Below, piece by piece: positions 42,697 through 54,143 of a stretch of 64,000 bases of DNA. The first letter of the stretch is position 1, and each line of letters begins with the position of its first letter. The notes beneath the pieces are model-generated. The model was not told the DNA's origin. It was given only the letters and a program-made list of their open reading frames with translations, and did not search any database. A program made the position numbers and the translations under genes. The DNA is taken from NCBI GenBank assembly GCA_028868855.1, contig JAGWTR010000007.1, positions 62,001 to 126,000 of the forward strand. Direction: 5' to 3'. Origin of the DNA: Burkholderiales bacterium. GTDB taxonomy: Bacteria > Pseudomonadota > Gammaproteobacteria > Burkholderiales > Burkholderiaceae_C.

Positions 42697-43875
42697 ATGG
42701 ATCCGGTCGTCATCATTGGTTCGGGCCTGGCGGGCTACAACGTGGCGCGCGAATTGCGAAAGCTCGACGCGAACGTGCCCATCGTGGTCATCAGCCGCGA
42801 CCATGCGGGCTTTTATTCCAAGCCCATGCTGTCCAACGCCTTGGCGGGCAAGAAAACCGCCGCCACGCTGGTGATGAAGGCCGCCGACAAGATCGGCGCC
42901 GAGATCAACGCCCAGGTACGCGCCCACAGCGCGGTCGAGCGCATTGACGTTCAAGCGCGCGCCGTGGTGCTGGCCAATGGCGAGGTGCTGCCTTACCGCG
43001 ACCTGGTGCTGGCCCTGGGCGCCGACCCCATCCGCCTGCCACTGCAGGGCAATGCCGCTGACACCGTACTGTCGGTCAATGACCTGGACGACTTTGCCCA
43101 CTTCGCCCAGGCGCTGGATTCCGGGGCTGATGGGCAGCCCGTCAAGCGAGTCGTCATTTTGGGCGCCGGCTTGATTGGCTGCGAATTTGCCAATGACCTG
43201 CTGCACCGGGACATCGCCCCCACGGTGCTGGACCTGGCCGACCGCGCCTTGGTTCGCCTGCTGCCCGAGGCGGCCAGCCAACGCCTGCAAAGCCACCTGG
43301 AAGCGGGCGGCGCACGGTTTCGTTTCGGCGTAGCCCTGCAGTCGGTCGATCGAGCCGCCCATGGCGGACTGAAAGTCACCTTGACGGATGGCAGCACGCT
43401 GGACACCGACCTGGTTTTGTCGGCCATTGGTTTGCGGCCCCGCACGAGCCTGGCGGATCAGGCCGGTCTGCGGATCAACCGCGGCGTGGTCGTGGACCAT
43501 CACCTAGCGACCAGCGCCGCCCACATCTACGCCGTGGGTGACTGTGCCGAAGTGGCCGGTCACAACCTGCCCTTTGTGTTGCCCTTGATGGCCCAAGCCC
43601 GCGCGCTGGCCGCTACCCTGGCCGGGACGCACACCCCGGTGGCCTACCCGGCCATGCCCGTGGTGGTCAAGACGCCCGCCTGCCCGACGGTGGTTTGCCC
43701 GCCGCCCATGGGTGCGCCTGGCCAGTGGGTGGTCACCAGCACCGACGACGCCCTGGAGGCACGCTTCACATCGGCCTCCAACCCCGAGCAATTGCTGGGT
43801 TTTGCCCTGCAAGGCAAGGCCGTGTCGCAGCGCCAGACGCTCGCCGCCCTGGTGCCCCCTGTGCTGCTCGATTAA
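42697..43875 (+). CDS. FAD-dependent rubredoxin reductase-like NAD(P)H oxidoreductase
   Basis: Protein of 392 aa of the two-dinucleotide-fold family. The FAD loop is VVIIGSGLAGYNVARELRKL at the N-terminus, the NAD(P)H loop is RVVILGAGLIGCEFANDL near residue 150, and the second FAD motif is HIYAVGDCAEVAGH near residue 277. A C-terminal domain of about 90 residues is like that of RubB/NorW. It passes electrons from NAD(P)H to rubredoxin. Gene order rubrerythrin-rubredoxin-reductase makes a complete peroxide-reduction chain. Confidence 0.88.
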   Translation: MDPVVIIGSGLAGYNVARELRKLDANVPIVVISRDHAGFYSKPMLSNALAGKKTAATLVMKAADKIGAEINAQVRAHSAVERIDVQARAVVLANGEVLPYRDLVLALGADPIRLPLQGNAADTVLSVNDLDDFAHFAQALDSGADGQPVKRVVILGAGLIGCEFANDLLHRDIAPTVLDLADRALVRLLPEAASQRLQSHLEAGGARFRFGVALQSVDRAAHGGLKVTLTDGSTLDTDLVLSAIGLRPRTSLADQAGLRINRGVVVDHHLATSAAHIYAVGDCAEVAGHNLPFVLPLMAQARALAATLAGTHTPVAYPAMPVVVKTPACPTVVCPPPMGAPGQWVVTSTDDALEARFTSASNPEQLLGFALQGKAVSQRQTLAALVPPVLLD

Positions 43876-43884
43876 GGCCTTGTT

Positions 43885-44250
43885 TTACTGGGTTTGAACC
43901 CGAACCCGGATTGCGTTAACCTTGATCCCATTTTGGAGCAGTGCTTCCATCAACCGTGGCTGTAACTGCCTGAGCTTGGCGGACACGGCCGCGTTGGACG
44001 CCAGCAGGGTCCACCCTTCGTCATCGATGGGGCCGGCGCGCACACTGGCCGCCAGTGCACCGGGCAGCACCGCACGGACGGCCTCCAGGCAGCGTTTGGA
44101 GGCTTCCAGACGTTGCATCAGGCTCACCAAAGGCTCGGCCCGCGCAAGCGCGGTCGTCACGGTTGGCACATCGGGCACCGATGGTTTGTAGGTGGCACTG
44201 GACTGACGCCCTGTGCTTCTTGAAGCGGAACGCGGACTGCGGGTCATCAC
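43885..44250 (-). CDS. DciA-like (DUF721) protein
   Basis: Protein of 121 aa. The core region from residue 40 matches the DUF721/DciA pattern: LMQRLEASKRCLEAVRAVLPGALAASV, LLASNAAVSAKLRQLQPRLM, and KVNAIRVRVQ at the end. DciA is the ancestral loader of the replicative helicase DnaB. In betaproteobacteria the gene commonly stands near secA and an M23 peptidase gene, as here. It is divergent from the M23 gene with only 15 bp between starts, so promoters must overlap the coding ends. Confidence 0.75.
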   Translation of the reverse strand: MMTRSPRSASRSTGRQSSATYKPSVPDVPTVTTALARAEPLVSLMQRLEASKRCLEAVRAVLPGALAASVRAGPIDDEGWTLLASNAAVSAKLRQLQPRLMEALLQNGIKVNAIRVRVQTQ

Positions 44251-44265
44251 AAAGGATTCGGTTCA

Positions 44266-45240
44266 ATGCAAATTTTGATCACCTCCAGCGCCTCGGCGCG
44301 GACCCGGGTCATGCAATTCACGCCTTGGTCATTGGGCCTGGCCCTGCTGGCACTGGCCGTGCCAATGATGTTGGCGTCCCTGGCCTTGTACCACGCCGTG
44401 GTGCTCAAAGCGGCACACGAGCACTGGCCGATCATCTCCGAAGCGGTGCGTTTTGTCGAACGTCAGGAGCTGGCGCAACGCGACCGCTACATGCGCGAAA
44501 ACCTCGACGCCATGGCGCAAAAAGTCGGCGAGATGCAAGCCCGCATGCTGCAACTGGAAGCGGTCAGCGAGCGCGTAGCCGGCATGGCGGGCATCAAACC
44601 CGACGAGCTCAAGCACATTGAAGGCGCTCCGGCGCAGGCCAGCGGCGGCCCCTTGGTGGCACTGCGTCAGTCCACCGCGTCCAGCACGACGGTGGCCGAC
44701 CTGAATGCCCAAGTGGCAACCATGACCTCGCTGAGCGAACGCAACGCCGATGTCTTCACCTTGATCGAGTCCCACCTCTTTGAAAAGCGACTGGAAGCGC
44801 TGATGATCCCCAGCAGCGCGCCGGTCGACGGCCCCGTGGGCTCGGGCTTTGGTTTTCGCACCGACCCGTTCACACACGGCAGCGCCTTGCACACCGGGCT
44901 GGACTTCCCTGCGGACATTGGCACCCCGATCATGGCGGCGGCTGGTGGCGTGGTGTTGTCGGCCGGACCTCACCCGCAATACGGTCAACTGGTGGAACTG
45001 GACCACGGCAATGGCCTGGTGACGCGTTACGCACACACCTCCAAGATGCTGGTGCACCAGGGCGACCTGGTCAAACGCGGCCAGAAGATCGCCGAAGTCG
45101 GCACCACGGGCCGCTCCACCGGGCCGCACCTGCACTTTGAAGTGCTGGTGGAAGGCGTGCAGCAAAACCCGGCCAAGTTCCTGGCGGGACAAGGCAAGGC
45201 GCCCGCCACCGTGGCCCAGGCCAGCAACCGCGCACGCTAA
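44266..45240 (+). CDS. M23 (LytM-type) peptidase, membrane-anchored
   Basis: Protein of 324 aa with one N-terminal span (LGLALLALAVPMMLASLALYH), a helical region likely to be coiled coil (residues 60-115), and a LytM/M23 domain. The zinc ligands are His and Asp in SALHTGLDFPADIG and the last His in GPHLHFEVLVEG. It cuts peptide cross-links in peptidoglycan or activates amidases. It stands upstream of secA with the zinc genes in between. Confidence 0.9.
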   Translation: MQILITSSASARTRVMQFTPWSLGLALLALAVPMMLASLALYHAVVLKAAHEHWPIISEAVRFVERQELAQRDRYMRENLDAMAQKVGEMQARMLQLEAVSERVAGMAGIKPDELKHIEGAPAQASGGPLVALRQSTASSTTVADLNAQVATMTSLSERNADVFTLIESHLFEKRLEALMIPSSAPVDGPVGSGFGFRTDPFTHGSALHTGLDFPADIGTPIMAAAGGVVLSAGPHPQYGQLVELDHGNGLVTRYAHTSKMLVHQGDLVKRGQKIAEVGTTGRSTGPHLHFEVLVEGVQQNPAKFLAGQGKAPATVAQASNRAR

Positions 45241-45288
45241 ACCCTCCTGTCGCCACGCTGACACCATTTCAGCGCTACATTGACGACC

Positions 45289-45609
45289 ATGCAACGCTCG
45301 ACCCGGTTGACCCGCATCGGCTGGCATCTGCTGCTGGCCCTGGTGCTGCTGCTGATGCAGCAGGCGTCGTTGCGTCACGCCTTGCAACACGCCGCGCGGG
45401 ACGATGGTCACCCGGCTCACAGCACGCTGTGTAAACAATGCCTGGCGCATGCGGCCACCGATGCGCTGGCGTTCAGCACGCCGCCCGTCATGGCGCTGCT
45501 GCAAGCCCATGGAGTGCCTCTTGCTGATCATCAGGAGGCGCAGCGCCACGACTCGCCCCAGGCGGGTTATCAGACACGCGCCCCGCCGCGCCTTTCCGTG
45601 CAAGCCTGA
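45289..45609 (+). CDS. Small exported His/Cys-containing protein of the zinc cluster
   Basis: Protein of 106 aa with an N-terminal hydrophobic segment (WHLLLALVLLLMQQASL) followed by a His-rich stretch with HALQHAARDDGHPAH and a CKQC pair near residue 48. The motif CxxCLAHAATDAL recalls small proteins in metal-uptake loci. It is the first gene of a set with an outer membrane protein, ZnuA and ZnuB, so zinc handling in the periplasm is a fair guess. No family name can be given with certainty. ATG 45289 was preferred to TTG 45280. Confidence 0.6.
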   Translation: MQRSTRLTRIGWHLLLALVLLLMQQASLRHALQHAARDDGHPAHSTLCKQCLAHAATDALAFSTPPVMALLQAHGVPLADHQEAQRHDSPQAGYQTRAPPRLSVQA

Positions 45610-45692
45610 TCGCCCCCCCCGGTGCGTTTTCAAACGACCGGACTGGATTGCTTTGAGCACGCCAAGCGCCTGCTCATCACGGAAAAACCTTC

Positions 45693-47039
45693 ATGTTGCA
45701 ACACCCTTTGAGGCGCGCCGCTGCCCTGGCCTGCCTGTCATTGATCAGTCCGGTATTGATCAGTCCGTTTGGGAGCCCGGCGTTCGCCGCCCCACCACCA
45801 GACCCGTTGAGCGAGTTGCGCCAGCAAATTGACGAATTGCGCCAGCAATACGAAACTCGTCTGCGGGCACTGGAAGAGCGTGTGCAACAGGCCCGTGATG
45901 CCGCACCGGCTTCTGACAATGCCTTCAATCCACAGGTGTCGCTGATTCTGTCGGGCACCTACGCCCACCTGCAGCGCGACCCACGGACCTGGCACATCAG
46001 CGGCTTCGTCCCCAGTGGCGACATGGGCCCGGGCCAACGCAGCTTCAATCTGGGCGAGTCCGAGCTGGGCCTGTACGCCAACATCGACCCCTGGTTCTTC
46101 GGGGGACTCAACCTGGCGGTAGCGCCCGACAACACCGTGTCGACGGAAGAAGCCTTTGTGCAGACCACCGCCCTGCCCCATGGATTGCGCCTGAAGGTGG
46201 GCCGCTTCTTTTCGGGCATCGGCTATTTGAACGAACAGCACGCTCACACCTGGGACTTTGTCGACAGCCCCTTGGCCTATCAGGCTTTCCTGGGCACGCA
46301 ACTGGGCCAGGACGGGGTGCAGGTCAAATGGCTGCTGCCGACCGATCGCTTCATGGAGCTGGGGGCTGAGCTGGGCAATGGCACGCACTTTCCCGGCAGC
46401 GAACACAACAGCAATGGGGCTGGCTCACAGTCCCTTTTCGCGCACACCGGCGGCGACTGGAGCGACAGCAGCAGCTGGCGAGCCGGCGTGTCCTATCTGT
46501 GGACCGAACCCAAGGGCCGCGCCTGGGACGCCGCCGACCTGAGCACGCCCGCCGCCACCGTCACCAATGCCTTCACCGGCCGCAGCCGCTTGTGGCTGCT
46601 TGATGGCGTCTGGAAATGGGCGCCCAATGGCAACGCCACCCACACCAACTTCAAGTTGCAAGGCGAGTACTTCCATCGCACCGAGCGTGGTCAAGTCTCC
46701 CATGACACCGCAGCCCTCAACCAGCCGGACACCTACCGCTCAGCTCAATCAGGCTGGTACGTGCAAGGCGTCTATCAATTCATGCCCCAGTGGCGCGTAG
46801 GCCTGCGCCAGGATCAACTGGACAGCGGCACGGTGGATTACGCCAGCAACAACGCCTTTATCGCCCGGCCCGACTTCAGACCCCGCCGCACCAGTCTGAT
46901 GCTGGATTGGAGCTTGAGCGAATTCAGTCGCTGGCGCGTGCAGTTCTCGAACGACCACGCCCGGCAAGACAACAGCGATCTGCAATTTTTTGTGCAGTAC
47001 CAGATGAGCCTGGGCGCCCACGGCGCGCACAGCTATTGA
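45693..47039 (+). CDS. Outer membrane beta-barrel protein of the zinc cluster
   Basis: Protein of 448 aa. It has a signal peptide (residues 1-33, cut near AFAAPPP), a coiled-coil stretch DPLSELRQQIDELRQQYETR, and a C-terminal part of alternating strands ending in an aromatic (HGAHSY), as in a barrel of about 16-18 strands. This looks like the zinc-regulated outer-membrane proteins often labelled TonB-dependent-like, although there is no plug domain here. It may let zinc or a zinc complex through the outer membrane. znuA follows after 14 bp. Confidence 0.75.
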   Translation: MLQHPLRRAAALACLSLISPVLISPFGSPAFAAPPPDPLSELRQQIDELRQQYETRLRALEERVQQARDAAPASDNAFNPQVSLILSGTYAHLQRDPRTWHISGFVPSGDMGPGQRSFNLGESELGLYANIDPWFFGGLNLAVAPDNTVSTEEAFVQTTALPHGLRLKVGRFFSGIGYLNEQHAHTWDFVDSPLAYQAFLGTQLGQDGVQVKWLLPTDRFMELGAELGNGTHFPGSEHNSNGAGSQSLFAHTGGDWSDSSSWRAGVSYLWTEPKGRAWDAADLSTPAATVTNAFTGRSRLWLLDGVWKWAPNGNATHTNFKLQGEYFHRTERGQVSHDTAALNQPDTYRSAQSGWYVQGVYQFMPQWRVGLRQDQLDSGTVDYASNNAFIARPDFRPRRTSLMLDWSLSEFSRWRVQFSNDHARQDNSDLQFFVQYQMSLGAHGAHSY

Positions 47040-47053
47040 AAAAGGAACTCACC

Positions 47054-47965
47054 ATGCAACGCACCATCCGTCACCGTGTCCTGGCCCTGACGCTGCTGCT
47101 GGCCGGCATGACCTCGGCCCACGCCGCCCTCAAGGTATTTGCCTGCGAACCCGAATGGGGCGCGCTGACCAAAGAACTGGCCGGCGAGCAAGCCAGCGTC
47201 TACACGGCCACCAACGCCTTGCAGGACCCGCACCAGATCCAGGCCAGGCCCAGCCTGATGGCCGCCATGCGCAACGCCGACCTGCTGGTGTGCACCGGGG
47301 CCGAGCTGGAGGTGGGCTGGCTGCCCCTGTTGCTGAGGCAGTCGAGCAACCCGGCACTCCAGAACGGCAAGCCCGGCAACTTTGAGGCGGCCGCTTACGT
47401 GCGCAAGCTGGAGATACCCACCCGCCTGGACCGCGCCGATGGCGACGTGCACGCCTCAGGCAACCCGCACATCCAGACCGACCCGAACAACATCGCCCTG
47501 GTGGCCCTGGCCCTGTCCAAGCGACTGACCGAGGTCGATCCCGCCCATGCCAGCGCCTACCAAGCCCGATTGGCCGACTTCAACACGCGCTGGAACCAGG
47601 CCATGCAGCGCTGGACCAAGGCCGCCACGCCTTTGAAGGGGGTTCCTATCGTCGTGCAACACAAGGGCTTTCCGTACTTGGAACAGTGGCTGGGCCTGAA
47701 CCAGGTGGCCGCGCTGGAGCCCAAGCCCGGCGTTGAACCCAGCAGCGCGCATTTGTCGGACGTGCTGGCGCAGTTGCAACGACACCCGGCCAAGCTGGTC
47801 ATCCGCGCGGCCTACAACGAAGGCCGGGGCAGCCAATGGCTGGCCGATCGTGCCCACATCCCCGTGGTGGTGCTGCCCTTCACCGTCGGCGGCAGCGAGC
47901 GGGCCAAGGACCTGTTCGGCCTGTTCGACGACACCGTAGACCAACTGCTGAAGGCCGCCCAATGA
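47054..47965 (+). CDS. znuA: Zinc ABC transporter, periplasmic binding protein ZnuA
   Basis: Protein of 303 aa with a signal peptide cut after SAHA (residue 24). It is a cluster A-I (ZnuA/TroA) metal-binding protein with likely ligands His60 (LQDPHQIQ), His139 (SGNPHIQTDP) and His203 (VVQHKGFPYL). The usual His/Asp-rich loop of ZnuA is absent, which would fit a family that relies on fewer His. It hands zinc to the permease. The 3' end overlaps znuB by 4 bp. ATG 47054 gives a clean signal peptide; the upstream part of the frame overlaps the outer-membrane gene. Confidence 0.87.
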   Translation: MQRTIRHRVLALTLLLAGMTSAHAALKVFACEPEWGALTKELAGEQASVYTATNALQDPHQIQARPSLMAAMRNADLLVCTGAELEVGWLPLLLRQSSNPALQNGKPGNFEAAAYVRKLEIPTRLDRADGDVHASGNPHIQTDPNNIALVALALSKRLTEVDPAHASAYQARLADFNTRWNQAMQRWTKAATPLKGVPIVVQHKGFPYLEQWLGLNQVAALEPKPGVEPSSAHLSDVLAQLQRHPAKLVIRAAYNEGRGSQWLADRAHIPVVVLPFTVGGSERAKDLFGLFDDTVDQLLKAAQ

Positions 47966-48753
47966 TGTCGAGCCTGAACCTGCATGCCGTCGACTGGAGC
48001 ATCGTGGGGCCCGCGCTGGTGGCCGGTCTCTTGGTGCTGGCCACCCACGTGCCACTGGGCCTGCAAGTGCTGTCGCGCGGCATTGTCTTCATTGACCTGG
48101 CCATTGCCCAAATCGCCGGGCTGGGCGTGATCGCCGCCGACGCGCTGGGATGGGAGCCGCAAGGCTGGGGCGTGCAAGGCGCGGCCGTGGCGGCGGCGCT
48201 GGCGGGCGCGGCCCTGCTGACCTGGACGGAGCGCCGTTGGCCCGACATCCAGGAAGCCCTGATCGGCACGCTGTTCGTGCTGGCCTCCTGCCTGGGCATC
48301 TTGTTGCTGGCCGGCAATCCGCATGGCGGCGAACACCTCAAAGACTTGCTCGTCGGGCAGATTTTGTGGGTGACCCCGGGCCAGTTGGTCGCCATGGCCG
48401 TGCTGTCGGCCGCCGTGCTGGCGCTGTGGTTCGGGGCGCAGCAGCGGCTGGGCCGCGCGGGCTTCTACATCGTGTTTGCGCTGGCCGTCACGGCCTCGGT
48501 GCAGCTGGTCGGCGTCTACCTGGTGTTCAGCAGCCTGATCATGCCGGCCCTGGCGGTGCGCCACGCGCGGCCCCAATGGCAATTGCCCGTCGCCTATGGC
48601 ATGGGCGGCCTGGCCTATGCACTGGGGCTGGCCCTGTCGGCCATGTTGGACCTGCCCTCAGGCGCCGTGGTGGTGCTGACCATGGCCACGGTTGGCGTGC
48701 TGACCAGTGGCGTGCTCAGTGGCCGGTGGTGGGCCCGGCCTACGGCGGCATGA
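47962..48753 (+). CDS. znuB: Zinc ABC transporter, permease ZnuB
   Basis: Protein of 263 aa of the ABC-3 family with about eight spans. Typical segments: HVPLGLQVLSRGIVFIDLAIAQIAGLG near residue 30, VGQILWVTPGQLVAMAVLS, and VGVYLVFSSLIMPALAVRHA. It is the membrane channel for ZnuA-bound zinc. The ATPase (ZnuC) and the repressor (Zur) that usually complete this set do not occur between 45241 and 48840, nor elsewhere in the window. Start ATG 47962 overlaps the znuA stop. Confidence 0.87.
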   Translation: MMSSLNLHAVDWSIVGPALVAGLLVLATHVPLGLQVLSRGIVFIDLAIAQIAGLGVIAADALGWEPQGWGVQGAAVAAALAGAALLTWTERRWPDIQEALIGTLFVLASCLGILLLAGNPHGGEHLKDLLVGQILWVTPGQLVAMAVLSAAVLALWFGAQQRLGRAGFYIVFALAVTASVQLVGVYLVFSSLIMPALAVRHARPQWQLPVAYGMGGLAYALGLALSAMLDLPSGAVVVLTMATVGVLTSGVLSGRWWARPTAA

Positions 48754-48840
48754 GCACTCAGGGCCCACTTTTGCACCCTTACAGCCCCATCACCCCCTGG
48801 TGCTACACTTTTTGGCTTTGATCCTCTCTACCTACGCCCC

Positions 48841-51597
<2,757 letters not shown>

Positions 51598-51609
51598 TGG
51601 AGTCCTGAA

Positions 51610-52839
51610 ATGCCCGTCAACCTGTCAGCGCCCAAGCCCCAAGACCTGCACCCCGTTCCCGGCGTCAAGTTGGGCATCACCATGGCGGGCATCCGCAAAG
51701 TCAACCGCCGTGACCTGACCGTGATCACCCTGGACGAAGGCAGCGCCGTCGCCGGTGTGTTCACCAAGAACCGCTTCTGCGCCGCCCCGGTGCAGTTGTG
51801 CCGCCAGCACCTGGCCGCCAGCAGCGACATCCGCGCCTTGCTGATCAACACCGGCAATGCCAACGCCGGCACGGGCGAAGACGGCCTGGTGCGTGCGCAT
51901 GCCACTTGCGTGGCCCTGGCCCGCCACCTGAACATCGCGCCCGAGCAGGTGCTGCCGTTTTCCACCGGCGTCATCATGGAGACCCTGCCGACCGACCGCA
52001 TCCAGGCTGGCTTGTCTGCCGCGATCGCCGACTTGAAGGCCGACCAGTGGGCCGTGGCCGCCGAAGGCATCATGACCACCGACACGCTGCCCAAGGCCGT
52101 CTCGCGTCAAGTCACCATTGGTGGCGCCACCGTCACCCTCACCGGCATCAGCAAGGGCGCCGGCATGATCCGCCCCAATATGGCGACCATGCTCGGCTTC
52201 GTGGCCACCGACGCCAAGGTGGCCCCCAGCCTGCTGCAAGCCCTGGTGAGCGAGGCGGCCGATGCCTCGTTCAACCGCATCACCATTGATGGCGACACGT
52301 CCACCAACGACTCCTTCGTGTTGATCGCCACGCGCCAGGCCCGGCATGCCGAGATCACCAGCCTGGACAGCGCGGACGCCCGCATCCTGCGCGAGGCCTT
52401 GATCGCTGTGTCACAGCAACTGGCCCAGGCCATCGTGCGCGATGGCGAAGGTGCAACCAAGTTCATCACCATCGTCATCGAGGGCGGCCGCTCCGAGGCC
52501 GAATGCCAGCAGGCCGCCTACGCGATCGCGCATTCACCGCTGGTCAAAACCGCCTTCTTTGCCAGCGACCCCAACCTGGGCCGCATCCTGGCTGCGGTCG
52601 GCTATGCCGGCATCGACGACCTGGACCAGAACCTGATCGAATTGCACCTGGACGACGTGCACGTGGTGAGCAAGGGCGGCCGCCGCCCCGAATACCGCGA
52701 AGAAGACGGCCAGCGCGTGATGAAGCAAAGCGAGATCACCATTCGCGTGGGCTTGGCGCGCGGCACGGCACAGGCCACGGTGTGGACCTGCGATCTCTCA
52801 CACGACTACGTGACGATCAACGCCGATTACCGCAGCTGA
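51610..52839 (+). CDS. argJ: Bifunctional ornithine acetyltransferase / N-acetylglutamate synthase ArgJ
   Basis: Protein of 409 aa. The self-cleavage site is in [13 protein letters not shown], where Thr becomes the N-terminal nucleophile of the beta chain. Other typical points: [31 protein letters not shown] and [17 protein letters not shown]. It moves the acetyl group from N-acetylornithine to glutamate in the cyclic arginine pathway. Its place after secA is normal for this group. Confidence 0.95.
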   Translation: MPVNLSAPKPQDLHPVPGVKLGITMAGIRKVNRRDLTVITLDEGSAVAGVFTKNRFCAAPVQLCRQHLAASSDIRALLINTGNANAGTGEDGLVRAHATCVALARHLNIAPEQVLPFSTGVIMETLPTDRIQAGLSAAIADLKADQWAVAAEGIMTTDTLPKAVSRQVTIGGATVTLTGISKGAGMIRPNMATMLGFVATDAKVAPSLLQALVSEAADASFNRITIDGDTSTNDSFVLIATRQARHAEITSLDSADARILREALIAVSQQLAQAIVRDGEGATKFITIVIEGGRSEAECQQAAYAIAHSPLVKTAFFASDPNLGRILAAVGYAGIDDLDQNLIELHLDDVHVVSKGGRRPEYREEDGQRVMKQSEITIRVGLARGTAQATVWTCDLSHDYVTINADYRS

Positions 52840-52926
52840 ACCGCTCGGCGTGGCGGCGTGGCCTGCTGCGCGAATTTCAAGGCATTGCCCAGCAGATTGA
52901 TCAGCACCTGGCGCAGCAAGCCTGGA
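52840..52926 (-). pseudogene. Relic of a histidine kinase ATPase domain (N-box only)
   Basis: On the minus strand, from 52926 down, one frame reads DPGLLRQVLINLLGNALKF and then AQQA: the N-box of a HATPase_c domain. A stop precedes it and nothing of the kinase follows or precedes in this or other frames. About 85 bp between argJ and ssrA are thus the leftover of a deleted two-component kinase that was once convergent with argJ. Confidence 0.65.
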
Positions 52927-53029
52927 TCGGCAGATCAAACACCGGCCCGGCCAACAAACTGCTGATGCCCCCCAAGGGGCCGCGCAAAGACCGAAAACCC
53001 CAAGGTGTGCACGGACGTTGTTTCAGGCC

Positions 53030-53035
53030 TACAAT
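53030..53035 (+). promoter_or_regulatory. Candidate -10 element of ssrA
   Basis: TACAAT lies 16 bp before the mature tmRNA 5' end. The -35 position holds only a weak GTGTGC-like hexamer. Called from position and consensus. Confidence 0.45.
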
Positions 53036-53050
53036 CAGCCATCCTTTTAA

Positions 53051-53422
53051 GGGGCCGACCAGGTTTCGACGTGGATGCGGATCCGAAGTAGGGCATGTCG
53101 AGCACCAGTCAGCTCGTAAATCCATCTGGAAACAAAGTAACTGCAAACGATCAAACGTTCGCACTCGCCGCTTAACACCGGTGAGCCTCACAACAGTTGG
53201 CCGATGGGCTGGGCCTGAGTCGCAAGACAAGGGCTGTGAGGTCATACACATTGGCTGGTCTCTTGCCGGGTCACTCGGCATGGGACGAGATTAAGTGACT
53301 GGCGGGTTCTGTAGCGTGCCGCTGCGCGACAGAGTCCGTGAGATCCAAATCAGACGGCTACACATGTAGAACTGCTCGGTGATGGTTTGCGGACGGGGGT
53401 TCAATTCCCCCCGGCTCCACCA
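53051..53422 (+). ncRNA. ssrA: Transfer-messenger RNA (tmRNA)
   Basis: The 372-nt gene starts GGGGCCGACCAGGTTTCGAC and ends with the T arm GGTTCAATTCC, the acceptor strand CGGCTCC, discriminator A and encoded CCA. The tag frame at 53143-53175 codes ANDQTFALAA followed by TAA. tmRNA frees stalled ribosomes and tags the broken protein for proteolysis. The 3' end is a known target for site-specific integrases, and here a decayed island follows directly. Confidence 0.95.
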
Positions 53423-53423
53423 T
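53409..53423 (+). repeat. Putative attL core at the ssrA 3' end
   Basis: CCCCGGCTCCACCAT is the acceptor end of tmRNA. A near copy, CCCCGGCCCACCAT with one base missing, is at 55059-55072, on the far side of the integrase and DUF3037 genes. This is what an island that inserted at ssrA leaves behind. Confidence 0.6.
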
Positions 53424-53453
53424 TCAAGTGTCTCAAGAAGTCTCTTGAGATCT

Positions 53454-53491
53454 AAAAATCCCTAAGTAATCAACGACTTAGGGATTTTTTT
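53454..53491 (+). terminator. Intrinsic terminator after ssrA
   Basis: A 10-bp stem ATCCCTAAGT / ACTTAGGGAT with an 8-nt loop is followed by a T-run and preceded by an A-run, so it could work in both directions. It starts about 30 bp past the tmRNA CCA. Confidence 0.9.
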
Positions 53492-53534
53492 CGTCTCAAC
53501 ACATCCCATGGGGTGTCTGGACATCCTGGCCTTG

Positions 53535-53555
53535 TTGTGGGTAACTTTGCGGGTA
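53535..53555 (+). repeat. 21-bp direct repeat, left copy
   Basis: A perfect 21-bp sequence beginning TTGTGGGTAAC and ending TTGCGGGTA; the other copy is at 54975-54995, 1440 bp away in the same direction. Both contain GTAACTTTGCGGGTA, and inverted GTTACCCGCAA lies close by at about 53575. Such repeats near an integrase gene may be arm-type binding sites. Confidence 0.7.
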
Positions 53556-53601
53556 GCCTGTCTACGCGAAAACCTGTTACCCGCAACGAAGGGGGCCAGC
53601 C

Positions 53602-53790
53602 ATGAGCGCGAAGAATGCAACCAACAAGTTGACCGACCCGGCGATCCGAAACGCCAAGCCGCGCGATGCGGTCTACAACCTGCCCGATGGCGGCGGGCTC
53701 GGCCTGGAGGTGCAGCCCAGCGGCGCCAAGGTGGTGGCGCCTGCGCTACCGGTTCGGCGGCAAGGAAAATATGTTGTCGCTGGGTGCACA
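53602..53790 (+). pseudogene. P4-type tyrosine integrase, N-terminal fragment with frameshift
   Basis: The frame begins NKLTDPAIRNAKPRD and GGGLGLEVQPSGAK, the DUF4102 N-terminal domain of P4-like integrases. After position 53731 the match goes on in the next frame as KWWRLRYRFGGKENMLSLG, so one base has been inserted or lost. The catalytic domain of about 300 residues is missing, and from about 53790 the sequence is that of a HipA-like kinase. The integrase is dead and the island fixed. Confidence 0.8.
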
Positions 53791-54143
53791 ACATGGACCG
53801 GCTCACAGGTAACACCAACCTCCTGTGGGATGCCGACTGCAAGAGTCTTGTCGTCATTGACCACAACATGGCCTTTGATCCAGATTTCTGTGCCCTTGAT
53901 TTCTGCCAAGATCACATTTTTGCGGCTCAGTGGCCAGTCTTGTGCTCAGATTTGGTGACCCAAGATGAACATGTGCGGCGATTCATGGATGCCTTGCCGC
54001 AAGCTCAGTTGGCTTGCGATAATGCCCCTCCGGAGTGGCATTGGGCCAACCCGGAAATGGACATCCCCGCCAATTTCAGTGTAGAAGAGGCTCTGGCCAC
54101 CCTGTCACGCTGTGTAACCCCTGAACTATGGAGGACGGTATGA
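53791..54143 (+). pseudogene. HipA-like kinase, C-terminal fragment
   Basis: About 117 codons encode the end of a HipA-like kinase: DRLTGNTNLLWDADCKSL (catalytic-loop Asn region), VVIDHNMAFDPDF (DFG-like metal-binding Asp), and a helical tail PEMDIPANFSVEEALATLS. The N-terminal lobe with the ATP loop is gone, replaced by integrase sequence. In intact loci this kinase is paired with a DUF3037 gene, which is the next gene and overlaps the stop by 4 bp. The fragment cannot be a working kinase. Confidence 0.7.

Noticed and set aside
45241-45288. Zur box before the zinc operon
   Set aside because: No AT-rich palindrome like the Zur consensus is present.
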